Positions 36,334 to 44,779 of a stretch of 56,796 nucleotides of DNA are shown here, one piece after another. Numbering within the stretch: position 1 is the stretch's first letter; every line of letters starts with the position of its first letter. The translations under genes and the position numbers were made by a program. A model generated the notes under the pieces. It saw only the letters and a list, made by a program, of their open reading frames with translations, was not told the origin of the DNA and did not search any database. This DNA is from a virus: IMG/VR virus record IMGVR_UViG_3300025011_000055, positions 1 through 56,796 of that record, one strand, 5' to 3'.

Positions 36334-37764
36334 ATGCAATTATTTCAAATAGAAGAACGTAATATTTCAGACATTATAATTAAGGATCGCGCACGATCAG
36401 CAGTAGGCGACATCTCCAGTCTAGCCGATTCAATCTCTATGGTCGGCCAACTTCATGCGATCCTTATAGATTCAAATAACGTCTTAATTGATGGCCTGCA
36501 TCGTATCGAAGCCTTTAAGAAACTCGGCAGAGAAACAATAGAAGTTCGAGTCTTCGACGGCATTACTGAAGACGATCACTTTTTGATTGAACTCCTCAGT
36601 AATATGGATCGAAAGGAATTTCTGTGGCATGAGGAAATAGACCTCAAATATAAGCTGCACAACTATTGGGTAGAGGCCGCAGGCAAGGAAAACAAATCTT
36701 GGGGCTATAGAGAAACAGCCAAGAGACTTAAGTGCAGTCTTGGTGGCTTATCTACCGACCTTGCTTTCGCTGAAGCTCTCAAAGTATTTCCAATCCTCAA
36801 AGAACAGTCTACTAAAGGTCGAGCCAAGGAAGCATACAAAGCTCTTGGAGAACAAGCTAAGGCACTTCAGCGAATGGGGAGTTTCACCGATGCTGAAAAA
36901 GGGCGTTTAGTTGCGCTGCAAAACGGAACCATGACTGCTCCGATAAAGAACACGGTAACTCAGAATGTGTTTGAGAAAACCAAGCAAGCCAAAGAAAGAC
37001 TTGCTGAGTTTGATGAAGATGATGAAGACCTTAATGATGAACAAGAACCAATCAGATCTAATATCCAAGTAATTTATGTCGCTGAAAACTATAAAACATT
37101 CCTCGATAAGATTCCAAACAATTCTGTAGGGATGGTAGAACTTGATCCACCATATGCAATTGATTTCAATGACAACTATGGTAAGACAAACAAGATCGAA
37201 TGTAAAGCTCAAGATTGGGATGAAAAAGAACTTTATGACTTCTACTTCAATTATCTTCCACTTGTATATGAAAAGATGCTTGACTGTAGTTGGGCTTTAG
37301 TCTGGACAGGCAAAGAACATTTTATACAGATCAACAATATTGCAAGAGAAATAGGATTTGGAACTCAGTCTCCTGGTTCATGGAACAAAGTTGGTGGCAG
37401 TACCAATAAACCTAAAACAAACATGGTGAGCAATTGGGAAATGTTCCTCCTACTGCGTAAGGGAAATGCACAGTTTAATACTCCTAGCTTGTCATCTTCA
37501 ATTAACATAAGTACAGTCAGTTCATCTCAACGAATTCACCAATGGGAAAAGCCTATAGAGCTTTATGATCATTTCTTAAAAGCCCTAGGAAAACCTGGCA
37601 CTTTATTTATGAGCCTCTTTGTTGGTTCTGGTAACTGCTTGATCAGCGCGGCCAAAGAAAAAATGATGCCAGTTGGCTGTGATAAGAGCCAGAAGTATAT
37701 TCCAGAGTTTTATCAGAGGCTTGAGAATTATCTTGGGATAACTGCTGAAGTGGAGGGACTTTAA
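36334..37764 (+). CDS. ParB-like domain fused to DNA methyltransferase
   Basis: 476 residues. The N-terminal 100 residues are a ParB/Srx-like domain (SISMVGQLHAILID and LIDGLHRIEAFKKLG). A helical linker follows, with an acidic stretch DEDDEDLNDEQE near 225. The C-terminal part is an amino-methyltransferase with catalytic DPPY near 270 and the AdoMet site LFVGSGN near 429, i.e. catalytic motif before the cofactor motif. It may protect phage DNA from restriction by N6-adenine or N4-cytosine methylation. Confidence 0.85.
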   Translation: MQLFQIEERNISDIIIKDRARSAVGDISSLADSISMVGQLHAILIDSNNVLIDGLHRIEAFKKLGRETIEVRVFDGITEDDHFLIELLSNMDRKEFLWHEEIDLKYKLHNYWVEAAGKENKSWGYRETAKRLKCSLGGLSTDLAFAEALKVFPILKEQSTKGRAKEAYKALGEQAKALQRMGSFTDAEKGRLVALQNGTMTAPIKNTVTQNVFEKTKQAKERLAEFDEDDEDLNDEQEPIRSNIQVIYVAENYKTFLDKIPNNSVGMVELDPPYAIDFNDNYGKTNKIECKAQDWDEKELYDFYFNYLPLVYEKMLDCSWALVWTGKEHFIQINNIAREIGFGTQSPGSWNKVGGSTNKPKTNMVSNWEMFLLLRKGNAQFNTPSLSSSINISTVSSSQRIHQWEKPIELYDHFLKALGKPGTLFMSLFVGSGNCLISAAKEKMMPVGCDKSQKYIPEFYQRLENYLGITAEVEGL

Positions 37765-37765
37765 T

Positions 37766-37978
37766 ATGAGAAAAGATAATAGATATGTTATTGAATTACT
37801 AAGTGGAATACTTAAAAATCCACAATTACATATTGCTGGAGATGATTTTGATGTAAATGATGTTGTATGGTTAGATGGTGATACTGTAATGCCAGTATAT
37901 GATAGAACAAAAGAAATATATGGAGTTATTGCTGCAAAAGGTATAAAAGGAAAACCTGTTTTAGTTGCTGCAAAATAA
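37766..37978 (+). CDS. AT-rich hypothetical protein (70 aa)
   Basis: MRKDNRYVIELLSGILKNPQ then DFDVNDVVWLDGDTVMPVYD. It starts one base after the methyltransferase stop. The codon use is AT-rich compared with it, so it is another cassette candidate. Not recognised. Confidence 0.55.
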   Translation: MRKDNRYVIELLSGILKNPQLHIAGDDFDVNDVVWLDGDTVMPVYDRTKEIYGVIAAKGIKGKPVLVAAK

Positions 37979-37999
37979 AATTAGTTCATGGATTTTATT

Positions 38000-38269
38000 A
38001 TGACAAAATATAAAGTAGGCCAACTATCAGAACAGAAAGCTCCCATCACGCCTGGCTCTAACTGTTGCCTACACAAAAACATCGTGCCACTCGAAATAGG
38101 TTTTGCCTCCAAGAGCTGGCCAAACGGCTATAAGAATGAGCCAAACTATAACTTTGCTGTCAGCATGATAAGTGCAAATGTTATACGAGTTCGTTCTTAC
38201 CTTTGCTTGGATTGCAAACAAGAAATAAAGGCTCCTAATCCAGGAGCATTGACAAAGGATAGAATATAA
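38000..38269 (+). CDS. hypothetical zinc-binding protein (89 aa)
   Basis: Start MTKYKVGQLSEQKAP; a start four codons upstream is open but has no ribosome binding site. CCLH near 23 and CLDCK near 72 could bind zinc. Not recognised. Confidence 0.55.
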   Translation: MTKYKVGQLSEQKAPITPGSNCCLHKNIVPLEIGFASKSWPNGYKNEPNYNFAVSMISANVIRVRSYLCLDCKQEIKAPNPGALTKDRI

Positions 38270-38271
38270 AA

Positions 38272-38448
38272 ATGAAATTAAGAATTTTAAGAAAATATTC
38301 TAAACAATTAGATTGCCATCCTATGGATGTTAGGTATGGTGGACCAAATCCAATGAAAATAGTAAATTATGATACATTACAATATTTTAATGAAGCAACT
38401 TCTGAATGGATAGATGTTCCTATAATAGAAGAAAAAGAATTAAATTAA
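38272..38448 (+). CDS. AT-rich small protein (58 aa)
   Basis: MKLRILRKYSKQLDCHPMD then LQYFNEATSEWIDVPIIEEK. Its start lies two bases after the previous stop. The frame is short but well formed, with the ribosome binding site AAAGGAT upstream. Not recognised. Confidence 0.5.
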   Translation: MKLRILRKYSKQLDCHPMDVRYGGPNPMKIVNYDTLQYFNEATSEWIDVPIIEEKELN

Positions 38449-38460
38449 AAGGAACTTACA

Positions 38461-40986
38461 ATGATAATTCCTAGCATATCAACTACAGCAACTCCGCAGA
38501 AAGAAGGTTCTTTCGATTGCTTGGCTGTAGAGTGCGCTCCAACTGATAACATACTCACGTCTGAGATTGCTATGGTTGGCGAAGCTCCAGGTGAAATTGA
38601 AGTCCTGAAGAACGAACCATTCGTTGGACCAACAGGTTCTCAGCTTAATCGCATCTGTGCAGCCGTCAGACTAGCTAGATATAAAATCTATCTCACTAAT
38701 GCTTGCAAAGCTAAGTTTCCCAAAAACAATACTGCTGTCTTATGGACAGATAAGGGCTATCGCCATCCAGACTGGTCTAAATTGCAGGCAGCACTAATTA
38801 ATGAGCTTGCACAATTTCCAGGCAAAGTCATAATGTTGCTTGGTGCAACTCCAATGAGACTTTTGCTGGATGAGCCACGCTATGATTCAATCACAAAATA
38901 TCGTGGATCATTCTACCATGCAGAAGACTTTCCACATTTGAAAGAAAAACTGGCTGGAAAGATAATAGGTTTGTCTTATCATCCATCTTTCACCCTCCCA
39001 TATGGTCAGCCCATCCACTTTTATACAATGATCGCAGACTTTACGAAAGCCCTACGAATCATTGAAGATCCAGAATTGCTTACCGATAATGTGGAAATAA
39101 AAATCAAGCCTAGCTTTGAAGAAATCATGCAGTTCTATGCATTGATTAAGACAAAACAATATGTGGCATTTGACATTGAAGCTACGCCAGAATTTATTAC
39201 CTGCTACTCATTGGCAGTATATCACGATAATAAGATCCTGTCCATGTCTGTTCCTCTAATGAACAACCAGGGCAACTATTGGGCAACAGCAGAAGAGATA
39301 AAAATATGGACTGGCTTAGCTGAAATACTTAATGATGAAGCCATAGGTAAGATTTGTCAAAATGGAATGTTCGATATCATGTTTACTTTCCGTACCATGA
39401 TGATTAAAACAGATAACTTTTATTTTGATACAATGCTTGCGCAGCATATATGTTATACAGAACTTCCAAAGGGACTTGATTATCTAACTTCAACTTACAC
39501 TTACTATCCCTATTACAAAGACGAAGGAAAGCAATCACACCTTAAGGCCATCAAGAACTGGCCACAATACTGGACTTATAATGCCAAAGACTCAGCTTAC
39601 TTATTACCCATCACGGAGAAACTCCTTGAAGAATTAGGTGAATTCGATTCTATGGATGCTATGGATTATACAATGAATCTTCATAAGCCACTCATGGAAA
39701 TGGAATTCAATGGCATTCTGACTGATACAGATGGAATTGAAAAGATCAAATCTGAGTATGGAGTCAAGCTGATTGAGCTTCAAGCAGATCTGAATAAACT
39801 CGCAGGCAAGGAAATCAATCCTGGTTCAGCGAAACAAATGGTTGCATACTTCTACGGAACTTGTATGATTAAACCATATGTGAATCGCAAAACTGGATCA
39901 GTTACATGCGATACTGTAGCTTTGCACAGAATTGCAAAGAAAGATATTAAAGGTTCTGAAGAAGCTAGGATCATCATAAAGATTCGTAAGTATCAAAAGA
40001 TGGTATCTACTTACTTTAATATTCAAGTGGATGATGATAAGCGATTACGATGTAATCATAAAATATCTGGAACAGTCTCTGGCAGGATTGCTACTGAAAA
40101 GACTTATTTCGGTACTGGATCGAATCTTCAGAATCAGCCTTATGTTTTTAAATATTATCTCATTGCTGATGAAGATTGGATTCTCTGTGAATGTGATCTT
40201 GCCAAGGCAGAGGCTCATGTAGTTGCATACCTTACTCAAGATGCCAACATGATCCAGTCGTTTGAATCTGGTATTGATGTGCATAGTTTTAATGCAAGTA
40301 AGATATTCAATGTTCCGATTGAAGAAGTAATTCATGAAGCAAAAACTAAAAAGGCTGATCAGAAATCTACCATGCGTTATATGGGAAAAAAGGTAGTTCA
40401 TGCCTCGAACTATGCAATGGGTCCACAGACATTCTCTGACAATCTAGCGGCTGAGGAAATCTTCAAGTCACAGTCAGAGTGTAAGAGATTACTTGATATG
40501 TACTCTGACCGTTTTCCTGGACTGAAACGCTGGCATAGATCAATCGAAGAAGAAGTCCAGAAAAATCGAGTTCTCTATAACTTATTTGGCCGGCCTCGCA
40601 GGTTCTTAGGTGAAATGAATGCAGCATTATTCAGAAATGCTTATAGCTACAAGCCTCAGTCAACCGTTGCAGAGTTGCTCAATCGTGGAATGATTAAAGT
40701 AGTGACTGATCCTAGGCTAGGCAAAGATGGCTTTGACATTCGATGTATGACAACTGTTCATGATTCGTTTGTATTCAGGTTTCATAAGAGTCAGATTCCA
40801 AACCTATTACAAATCTTGTTAATTATCAAAGATCATTTGACACATACATTCACATATAAGGGAAAGAGTTTTACCATTGGTCTGGATGCTAAGGTGGGTA
40901 CCCAATGGGCCGGCAACACAGCTGATATAAGTAATTTCAATCAAGAAAGTATAGATCAAGCAATAAATAAAATAGGAGTTTTATAA
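38461..40986 (+). CDS. uracil-DNA-glycosylase-like/DNA polymerase A fusion
   Basis: 841 residues. The N-terminal 200 form a family-4-like uracil-DNA glycosylase domain (MVGEAPGEIE at 38-47, EPFVGPTG, LLGATP, then GLSYHPSF). A DEDD-type 3'-5' exonuclease follows (VAFDIEATPE near 233). The PolA-type polymerase has motif A ECDLAKAEAH near 577, motif B KKVVHASNYAMG near 643 and motif C TVHDSF near 764. It is the replicative polymerase. Its last 20 codons are AT-rich and differ from a relic end found behind the next gene. Confidence 0.9.
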   Translation: MIIPSISTTATPQKEGSFDCLAVECAPTDNILTSEIAMVGEAPGEIEVLKNEPFVGPTGSQLNRICAAVRLARYKIYLTNACKAKFPKNNTAVLWTDKGYRHPDWSKLQAALINELAQFPGKVIMLLGATPMRLLLDEPRYDSITKYRGSFYHAEDFPHLKEKLAGKIIGLSYHPSFTLPYGQPIHFYTMIADFTKALRIIEDPELLTDNVEIKIKPSFEEIMQFYALIKTKQYVAFDIEATPEFITCYSLAVYHDNKILSMSVPLMNNQGNYWATAEEIKIWTGLAEILNDEAIGKICQNGMFDIMFTFRTMMIKTDNFYFDTMLAQHICYTELPKGLDYLTSTYTYYPYYKDEGKQSHLKAIKNWPQYWTYNAKDSAYLLPITEKLLEELGEFDSMDAMDYTMNLHKPLMEMEFNGILTDTDGIEKIKSEYGVKLIELQADLNKLAGKEINPGSAKQMVAYFYGTCMIKPYVNRKTGSVTCDTVALHRIAKKDIKGSEEARIIIKIRKYQKMVSTYFNIQVDDDKRLRCNHKISGTVSGRIATEKTYFGTGSNLQNQPYVFKYYLIADEDWILCECDLAKAEAHVVAYLTQDANMIQSFESGIDVHSFNASKIFNVPIEEVIHEAKTKKADQKSTMRYMGKKVVHASNYAMGPQTFSDNLAAEEIFKSQSECKRLLDMYSDRFPGLKRWHRSIEEEVQKNRVLYNLFGRPRRFLGEMNAALFRNAYSYKPQSTVAELLNRGMIKVVTDPRLGKDGFDIRCMTTVHDSFVFRFHKSQIPNLLQILLIIKDHLTHTFTYKGKSFTIGLDAKVGTQWAGNTADISNFNQESIDQAINKIGVL

Positions 40987-41480
40987 TGCAAGATAAAATA
41001 GACCTTATAGACTTTAAAGCTTTTTCAAACTTTGAAAAAAGATTTTTATCTCTTATGCCTGAAAACTCTTTTAATGATTATGATAGTTGTTGGTTATGGC
41101 AAGGTAAATTGGAGACTACAGGTTATGGAAGAATAGTATGTGGAAATAAACGTTATGGAGTACACCAACTTGCTTATATGATATTTAATGGGGATATTCC
41201 ACAAGGAAAAATAGTTAGGCATACTTGTGATAATAAAAATTGTATGAATCCTAAACATTTAGTCTTAGGTAATCATCAGGATAATGCTTTAGATTTAATG
41301 CAAAGAAAATCACCAATATTTGCACAGCTTAATGAAGAAGCAGTTAAGGTTATTAAATGGATGTTAAAGTATAAAAATCATCATGGATTATCTAGAAAAC
41401 TAGCTTCAGTATATAATGTTCATTTTACAACAATATCTGATATTAAAAGAAATAAAACTTGGTATTGGGTAAATGTATAG
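40986..41480 (+). CDS. HNH endonuclease inserted at the polymerase 3' end
   Basis: 164 residues: a GYGRIVCGNKRYGVHQLAYM strand/helix, then RHTCDNKNCMNPKHL with HNH metal residues, and a C-terminal helix-turn-helix (LSRKLASVYNVHFTTISDIKR). The ATG overlaps the polymerase stop (TAATG). It is very AT-rich. Immediately after its stop lies a remnant of the polymerase C-terminus, so it entered there as a mobile element. Confidence 0.9.
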   Translation: MQDKIDLIDFKAFSNFEKRFLSLMPENSFNDYDSCWLWQGKLETTGYGRIVCGNKRYGVHQLAYMIFNGDIPQGKIVRHTCDNKNCMNPKHLVLGNHQDNALDLMQRKSPIFAQLNEEAVKVIKWMLKYKNHHGLSRKLASVYNVHFTTISDIKRNKTWYWVNV

Positions 41481-41537
41481 ATCAGTAAGTTCACTCAGGA
41501 AGATTGTGATAAAGCTATTGAAAAGATAGGATTCTAA
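41481..41537 (+). pseudogene. relic 3' end of the DNA polymerase gene
   Basis: Nineteen codons in frame, ISKFTQEDCDKAIEKIGF and stop, without a start. The current polymerase ends ISNFNQESIDQAINKIGVL; twelve of the 18 residues match. The relic uses codons such as AAG, TTC and CAG where the current end uses AT-rich ones. It is best explained as the original polymerase end, displaced when the HNH cassette brought in its own copy. Confidence 0.8.
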
Positions 41538-41539
41538 TT

Positions 41540-41713
41540 ATGATAACTCAAAGATATCAAAAGAAAGAATTTTGTATTGCAATGAATTGTCCAAGACTAA
41601 TGAAAAGAAGTTTAAAATGTAAAACTAAATCTTGTATCTATTCTGCAAAACAGTTTCATCATTGGTTAAATGAAAATGATTTTTGTATAGCTAAGTGTAT
41701 TAAATCAATTTAA
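41540..41713 (+). CDS. cysteine-rich small protein (57 aa)
   Basis: MITQRYQKKEFCIAMNCPRL, then CKTKSCIY and CIAKCIKSI; seven cysteines in 57 residues suggest a metal site. AT-rich codons. Located between the polymerase relic and the primase/helicase. Its ribosome binding site is poor (GATTCTAATT). Confidence 0.45.
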   Translation: MITQRYQKKEFCIAMNCPRLMKRSLKCKTKSCIYSAKQFHHWLNENDFCIAKCIKSI

Positions 41714-41723
41714 GAGATAACTA

Positions 41724-41792
41724 ATGGCGAGGCCATTCAACAATCGTATGTCGCTATTCAAGGAACCTTTTCATGTCGAGGCAATTAGATAA
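41724..41792 (+). CDS. possible leader ORF overlapping the primase/helicase start (22 aa)
   Basis: ATG preceded by AAGAGATAACTA opens MARPFNNRMSLFKEPFHVEA and stops 20 bases inside the next gene. Its first seven codons resemble the start of that gene (MSRQLDN), so it may be a diverged duplicate of the 5' end rather than a translated leader. Confidence 0.3.
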   Translation: MARPFNNRMSLFKEPFHVEAIR

Positions 41793-43044
41793 TTGGTTGG
41801 CACATTATATGAAGTACACACAGCGAACAGAGCCTCCAGAACTTTATCATCTTTGGAGCGGACTAACAGCCATTAGTTCTGCCTTGCGAAGAAAGTGCTA
41901 TTGTAACTGGGGCGCATTGCGAGGTCATGTCTATCCTAATTTATTCGTATCTCTTGTCGGTCCACCTGGGGGACGGAAAGGCACAGCCATGAAAATTGCA
42001 AAAAGCTTTGTGCAAAAACTAGACGTTAATATCGGCGCAGATTCGCTAGGCTCAACCCAGGCATTGTATAGAGAACTCATGGACAGCGAAGATACTTATG
42101 TTGATCATGCTGGGTTTACTCGTAAGCATAAGAGTGTATCAATCTGGTCAGAAGAATTTCAAGTCTTCTTAAACGACAGAGACCAAATGCTCCTAGCATC
42201 CCTGACTGACCTGTTTGATTGTGCAGATACTTGGAAGTATAAAACTTTAGCAAGAAAGACTGAAGACATATCCAATTGCTGGCTAACGCTCTTTGGCTGC
42301 ATAACTCCTAGTCTCTTGCAATCTAAACTGAGTCAAGACGCTGTTGGTGGTGGCCTAATCTCCCGGATCATTTTCGTAGTTGGCCAGGGTCCCAAGCAAA
42401 GAAGAGCCTTGCAGTTTTTAACTGAAGAAGAGGAAGAGACACAAAAGAATTTAGAAAACGACCTGCAAGAAATTGCAAACTTATCCGGACAGTTCACCCT
42501 AAGTAAGGATTTTCTTAAAACTTATGTGCGTTGGTATGAGCAAGATTATGACGAGTCAGGTGTACCAAGTGAGCGATTCTTAGGCTATAATCATAGAAGA
42601 CCACTGCATTTGAATAAGGTCTGTATGTTGGTTTGTGCTGCCGAGTCTGACGACATGATAATTACAGCTGAACACTTCGAGCAAGCCTTAGCAATAATGC
42701 AAGCAACAGAACTTGAAATGCCAAACGCGTTCTATGGACTTGGTTTATCCAGTCAGGCTAACATCTATGCAAAGATACTTTCATTCATTGATAATCACGA
42801 ATCTTTTGAATGGACAGAACTGGTTAGAAACTTTCACCTAGATGTAGATAACATTCCTCAGCTACGAGGTTATGTTGAAATGGCTGAGCAGTCTGGAATA
42901 CTCAAAGCCGAGAATTCTGCCACTACTTGCATGTATACCACAATTCGTAAGCAACACAAAGTTCGTGATCCAACATATCTTGACAGAACAGTATTTAGGT
43001 TGATGGATAGGAATGTTATTAAAAATCAAATGGAGAAAAACTAA
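41773..43044 (+). CDS. DUF3987-like primase/helicase-type ATPase
   Basis: 423 residues. LWSGLTAISSALRRKCY then LVGPPGGRKGTAMKIA at about 60-75 with a Walker A variant (GPPGGRKG), KSVSIWSEEFQVFL, and GGLISRIIFV with a sensor-like arginine. This matches the DUF3987/replicative-helicase-like group seen in phages that lack a DnaB helicase. No primase domain is present. A role in fork unwinding with the adjacent polymerase is inferred. Confidence 0.75.
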   Translation: MSRQLDNWLAHYMKYTQRTEPPELYHLWSGLTAISSALRRKCYCNWGALRGHVYPNLFVSLVGPPGGRKGTAMKIAKSFVQKLDVNIGADSLGSTQALYRELMDSEDTYVDHAGFTRKHKSVSIWSEEFQVFLNDRDQMLLASLTDLFDCADTWKYKTLARKTEDISNCWLTLFGCITPSLLQSKLSQDAVGGGLISRIIFVVGQGPKQRRALQFLTEEEEETQKNLENDLQEIANLSGQFTLSKDFLKTYVRWYEQDYDESGVPSERFLGYNHRRPLHLNKVCMLVCAAESDDMIITAEHFEQALAIMQATELEMPNAFYGLGLSSQANIYAKILSFIDNHESFEWTELVRNFHLDVDNIPQLRGYVEMAEQSGILKAENSATTCMYTTIRKQHKVRDPTYLDRTVFRLMDRNVIKNQMEKN

Positions 43045-43045
43045 A

Positions 43046-43261
43046 ATGACTGATAATCAATTAGGTGTAATAGTAGATAAATTAGAAGAAATTAGATGTT
43101 GTCTTATTGACATAGAAGAGGCTATAGATAAAAAGAGTAATTCAAAAACAGCTTTTATAGAAATTAAAGAATTTAAAAAATTATTTTTTGAAAGATTAGA
43201 GTTAAAAACTGGTTGGGGAAGAAATGAAATTAAATCAATTGTTGAAGAAATTTTAAATTAA
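43046..43261 (+). CDS. AT-rich helical small protein (71 aa)
   Basis: MTDNQLGVIVDKLEEIRCCLID with a coiled-coil pattern, then a KKLFFERLELKTGW segment. Start follows the primase/helicase stop by one base, with ATGGAGAAA as the ribosome binding site. Behind its end a short stretch resembles the last codons of the primase/helicase gene, so it may be an inserted cassette. Confidence 0.55.
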   Translation: MTDNQLGVIVDKLEEIRCCLIDIEEAIDKKSNSKTAFIEIKEFKKLFFERLELKTGWGRNEIKSIVEEILN

Positions 43262-43273
43262 TTGGAGAACTAA

Positions 43274-43897
43274 ATGACACCAGCTACAAAAGTACTATTC
43301 TTTGACACTGAAACTTCTGACTTTATTAAAAAAGCTCTGCCTGCTAATGATCCCGAGCAGGCCTGGACAGTACAGATCGGAGCAATTCTTGCCAGCCAAG
43401 AAGAAGAATTTGATCAAATGAATGTCATCATCAAAAGTAATGGCCGGTCAATGAATTATTATGCACAAGAAGTGCATGGCATTACCATTGAACGAGCCGA
43501 CCAAGAAGGAATAGATGAACTAATTGCTGCTGAACAATTTGGCCTAATGCTCCGACAGGCAGATTTGGTTGTATGTCATAACTTTGCCTTTGATTGGAAC
43601 TACGTTTACCAGATGATGGAACGCAACTTGGAAGAGTTGTCAGACCTGGCGAGAAGTGCATTTTATCTTGACCTGCCAAACCATTGTACCATGAAAGATA
43701 AGGCTGTGGTAAAAATGTGTGGATTGAAAAACAAGGCTGGACGTGCAAAATGGCCCAAGCTAACCGAGTTGCATGAACACTTATTTGGTGAAAGATTTGA
43801 TGGAGCACATGACGCGCATGCAGATATCAGTGCAACTAAGAGATGCTTTTTTGAATTGGTGAATCGAGGAATTGTTACTCCGAACCTGGAGGATTGA
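43274..43897 (+). CDS. DnaQ-like 3'-5' exonuclease (DEDDh)
   Basis: 207 residues with FFDTETSD near 11-18 (first acids), VQIGAIL, CHNFAFDWNYV near 100-112, and HDAHADISATKRCF near 178-191 (H and D of the DEDDh type). This is the RNase T/DnaQ family. It may process DNA ends or proofread for the polymerase. GGAGAACTAA precedes the ATG. Confidence 0.88.
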   Translation: MTPATKVLFFDTETSDFIKKALPANDPEQAWTVQIGAILASQEEEFDQMNVIIKSNGRSMNYYAQEVHGITIERADQEGIDELIAAEQFGLMLRQADLVVCHNFAFDWNYVYQMMERNLEELSDLARSAFYLDLPNHCTMKDKAVVKMCGLKNKAGRAKWPKLTELHEHLFGERFDGAHDAHADISATKRCFFELVNRGIVTPNLED

Positions 43898-43898
43898 A

Positions 43899-44096
43899 AT
43901 GACTATGGATAAAATGGTAATGATATCTTACTTGCGAAGCCCATACGGTATTGACGAAAATGAATTACGTGCAGCAAGATTACAAGCTGCTGATGAACTT
44001 GAAAGACTTTATAAGATTGAAAAAGGCTTGAAAGATCTTGTATCAAAAATAGAAAAACATAAAGATGATTTAAAAGGAGAAAACTATGTTGGATAA
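43899..44096 (+). CDS. hypothetical protein (65 aa)
   Basis: Start MTMDKMVMISYLRSPYG preceded by GGAGG at 43889; a longer frame overlaps the exonuclease. The rest is helical and charged, AARLQAADELERLYKIEKGL. It overlaps the next gene. Not recognised. Confidence 0.6.
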   Translation: MTMDKMVMISYLRSPYGIDENELRAARLQAADELERLYKIEKGLKDLVSKIEKHKDDLKGENYVG

Positions 44097-44358
44097 TAAT
44101 GAAGCTGCAATGGCAAAAGGAATGACATGTAAAGAATCATTAGAAGATATAGCTGCTAGGATAAAGAAACAGCTTGATATACATAAAAATTTATACATAC
44201 CACTTGTTAAATATTTAGAATCAGATCAAGGATATAATTTTAATTCTGAAGAAAGAAAAACTTTATATGCTCTTGTAGGAAGAATATCTATGAAAGTGCC
44301 AAGACTTGAAGCTGAATATCAAGCTTATCTAGCTAGGATTGAGGCAAGTGAAAAGTAG
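44086..44358 (+). CDS. AT-rich helical protein (90 aa)
   Basis: MLDNNEAAMAKGMTCKESLE then helical throughout, ending EYQAYLARIEASEK. AAAGGAGAAAAC precedes the ATG. An 11-base overlap with the previous gene indicates coupling. Not recognised. Confidence 0.6.
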   Translation: MLDNNEAAMAKGMTCKESLEDIAARIKKQLDIHKNLYIPLVKYLESDQGYNFNSEERKTLYALVGRISMKVPRLEAEYQAYLARIEASEK

Positions 44359-44376
44359 AATATAAACAAATAATAT

Positions 44377-44411
44377 AAAAGCCATTACTAAATCTAATGG
44401 AATGGCTTTTA
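44377..44411 (+). terminator. Rho-independent terminator
   Basis: AAAAGCCATT (44377-44386) and AATGGCTTTT (44401-44410) form a perfect 10-bp stem with its T tract inside the arm. It ends the unit that includes the polymerase, helicase and exonuclease genes, although partial read-through is possible because no promoter is evident just after it. Confidence 0.75.
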
Positions 44412-44438
44412 GTATATAATTATCAATGGAGCTTAACT

Positions 44439-44771
44439 ATGCAAATTGATCCTTGTCCATCAGAAGAAGATTACGAATCTGGTCCTTCATTACGAGCAGC
44501 TGAATGGCAAAACTTTGCTACTAGAGTCTTCAATCATATTGAATCCTACACAGTGCCACAATACGGAGATAAGGGTAACGATCAATGTTCAGAATTTAGC
44601 GAAGCTGACTTTATCACTCAAATGAAAAAGTATCTAAATCGTTATGGAAAGAACTCTCGTGAAGGCCAACAGAGGCTTGACCTGCTAAAGATTGCACACT
44701 ATGCAGGGATGCTTTATACAAAACTAGCTGAAGAAACCCAAGAGCTTGATAAAATAATCATGCATGAATAA
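44439..44771 (+). CDS. MazG-like or hypothetical helical protein (110 aa)
   Basis: Start MQIDPCPSEEDYESGPSLRA with GGAGC upstream. The sequence HIESYTVPQYGDKGNDQCSEF and KKYLNRYGKNSREGQQRLDLLKIAHYAGM resembles a helical protein I have seen described only as hypothetical in phages. Not assigned an activity. Confidence 0.6.
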   Translation: MQIDPCPSEEDYESGPSLRAAEWQNFATRVFNHIESYTVPQYGDKGNDQCSEFSEADFITQMKKYLNRYGKNSREGQQRLDLLKIAHYAGMLYTKLAEETQELDKIIMHE

Positions 44772-44779
44772 GGATATTT

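Noticed and set aside
37750-38010. Relic of the methyltransferase end behind gene 37766
   Set aside because: GGACTTTAATATG and GGATTTTATTATG are similar, but the reading frame before them does not match the methyltransferase C-terminus.
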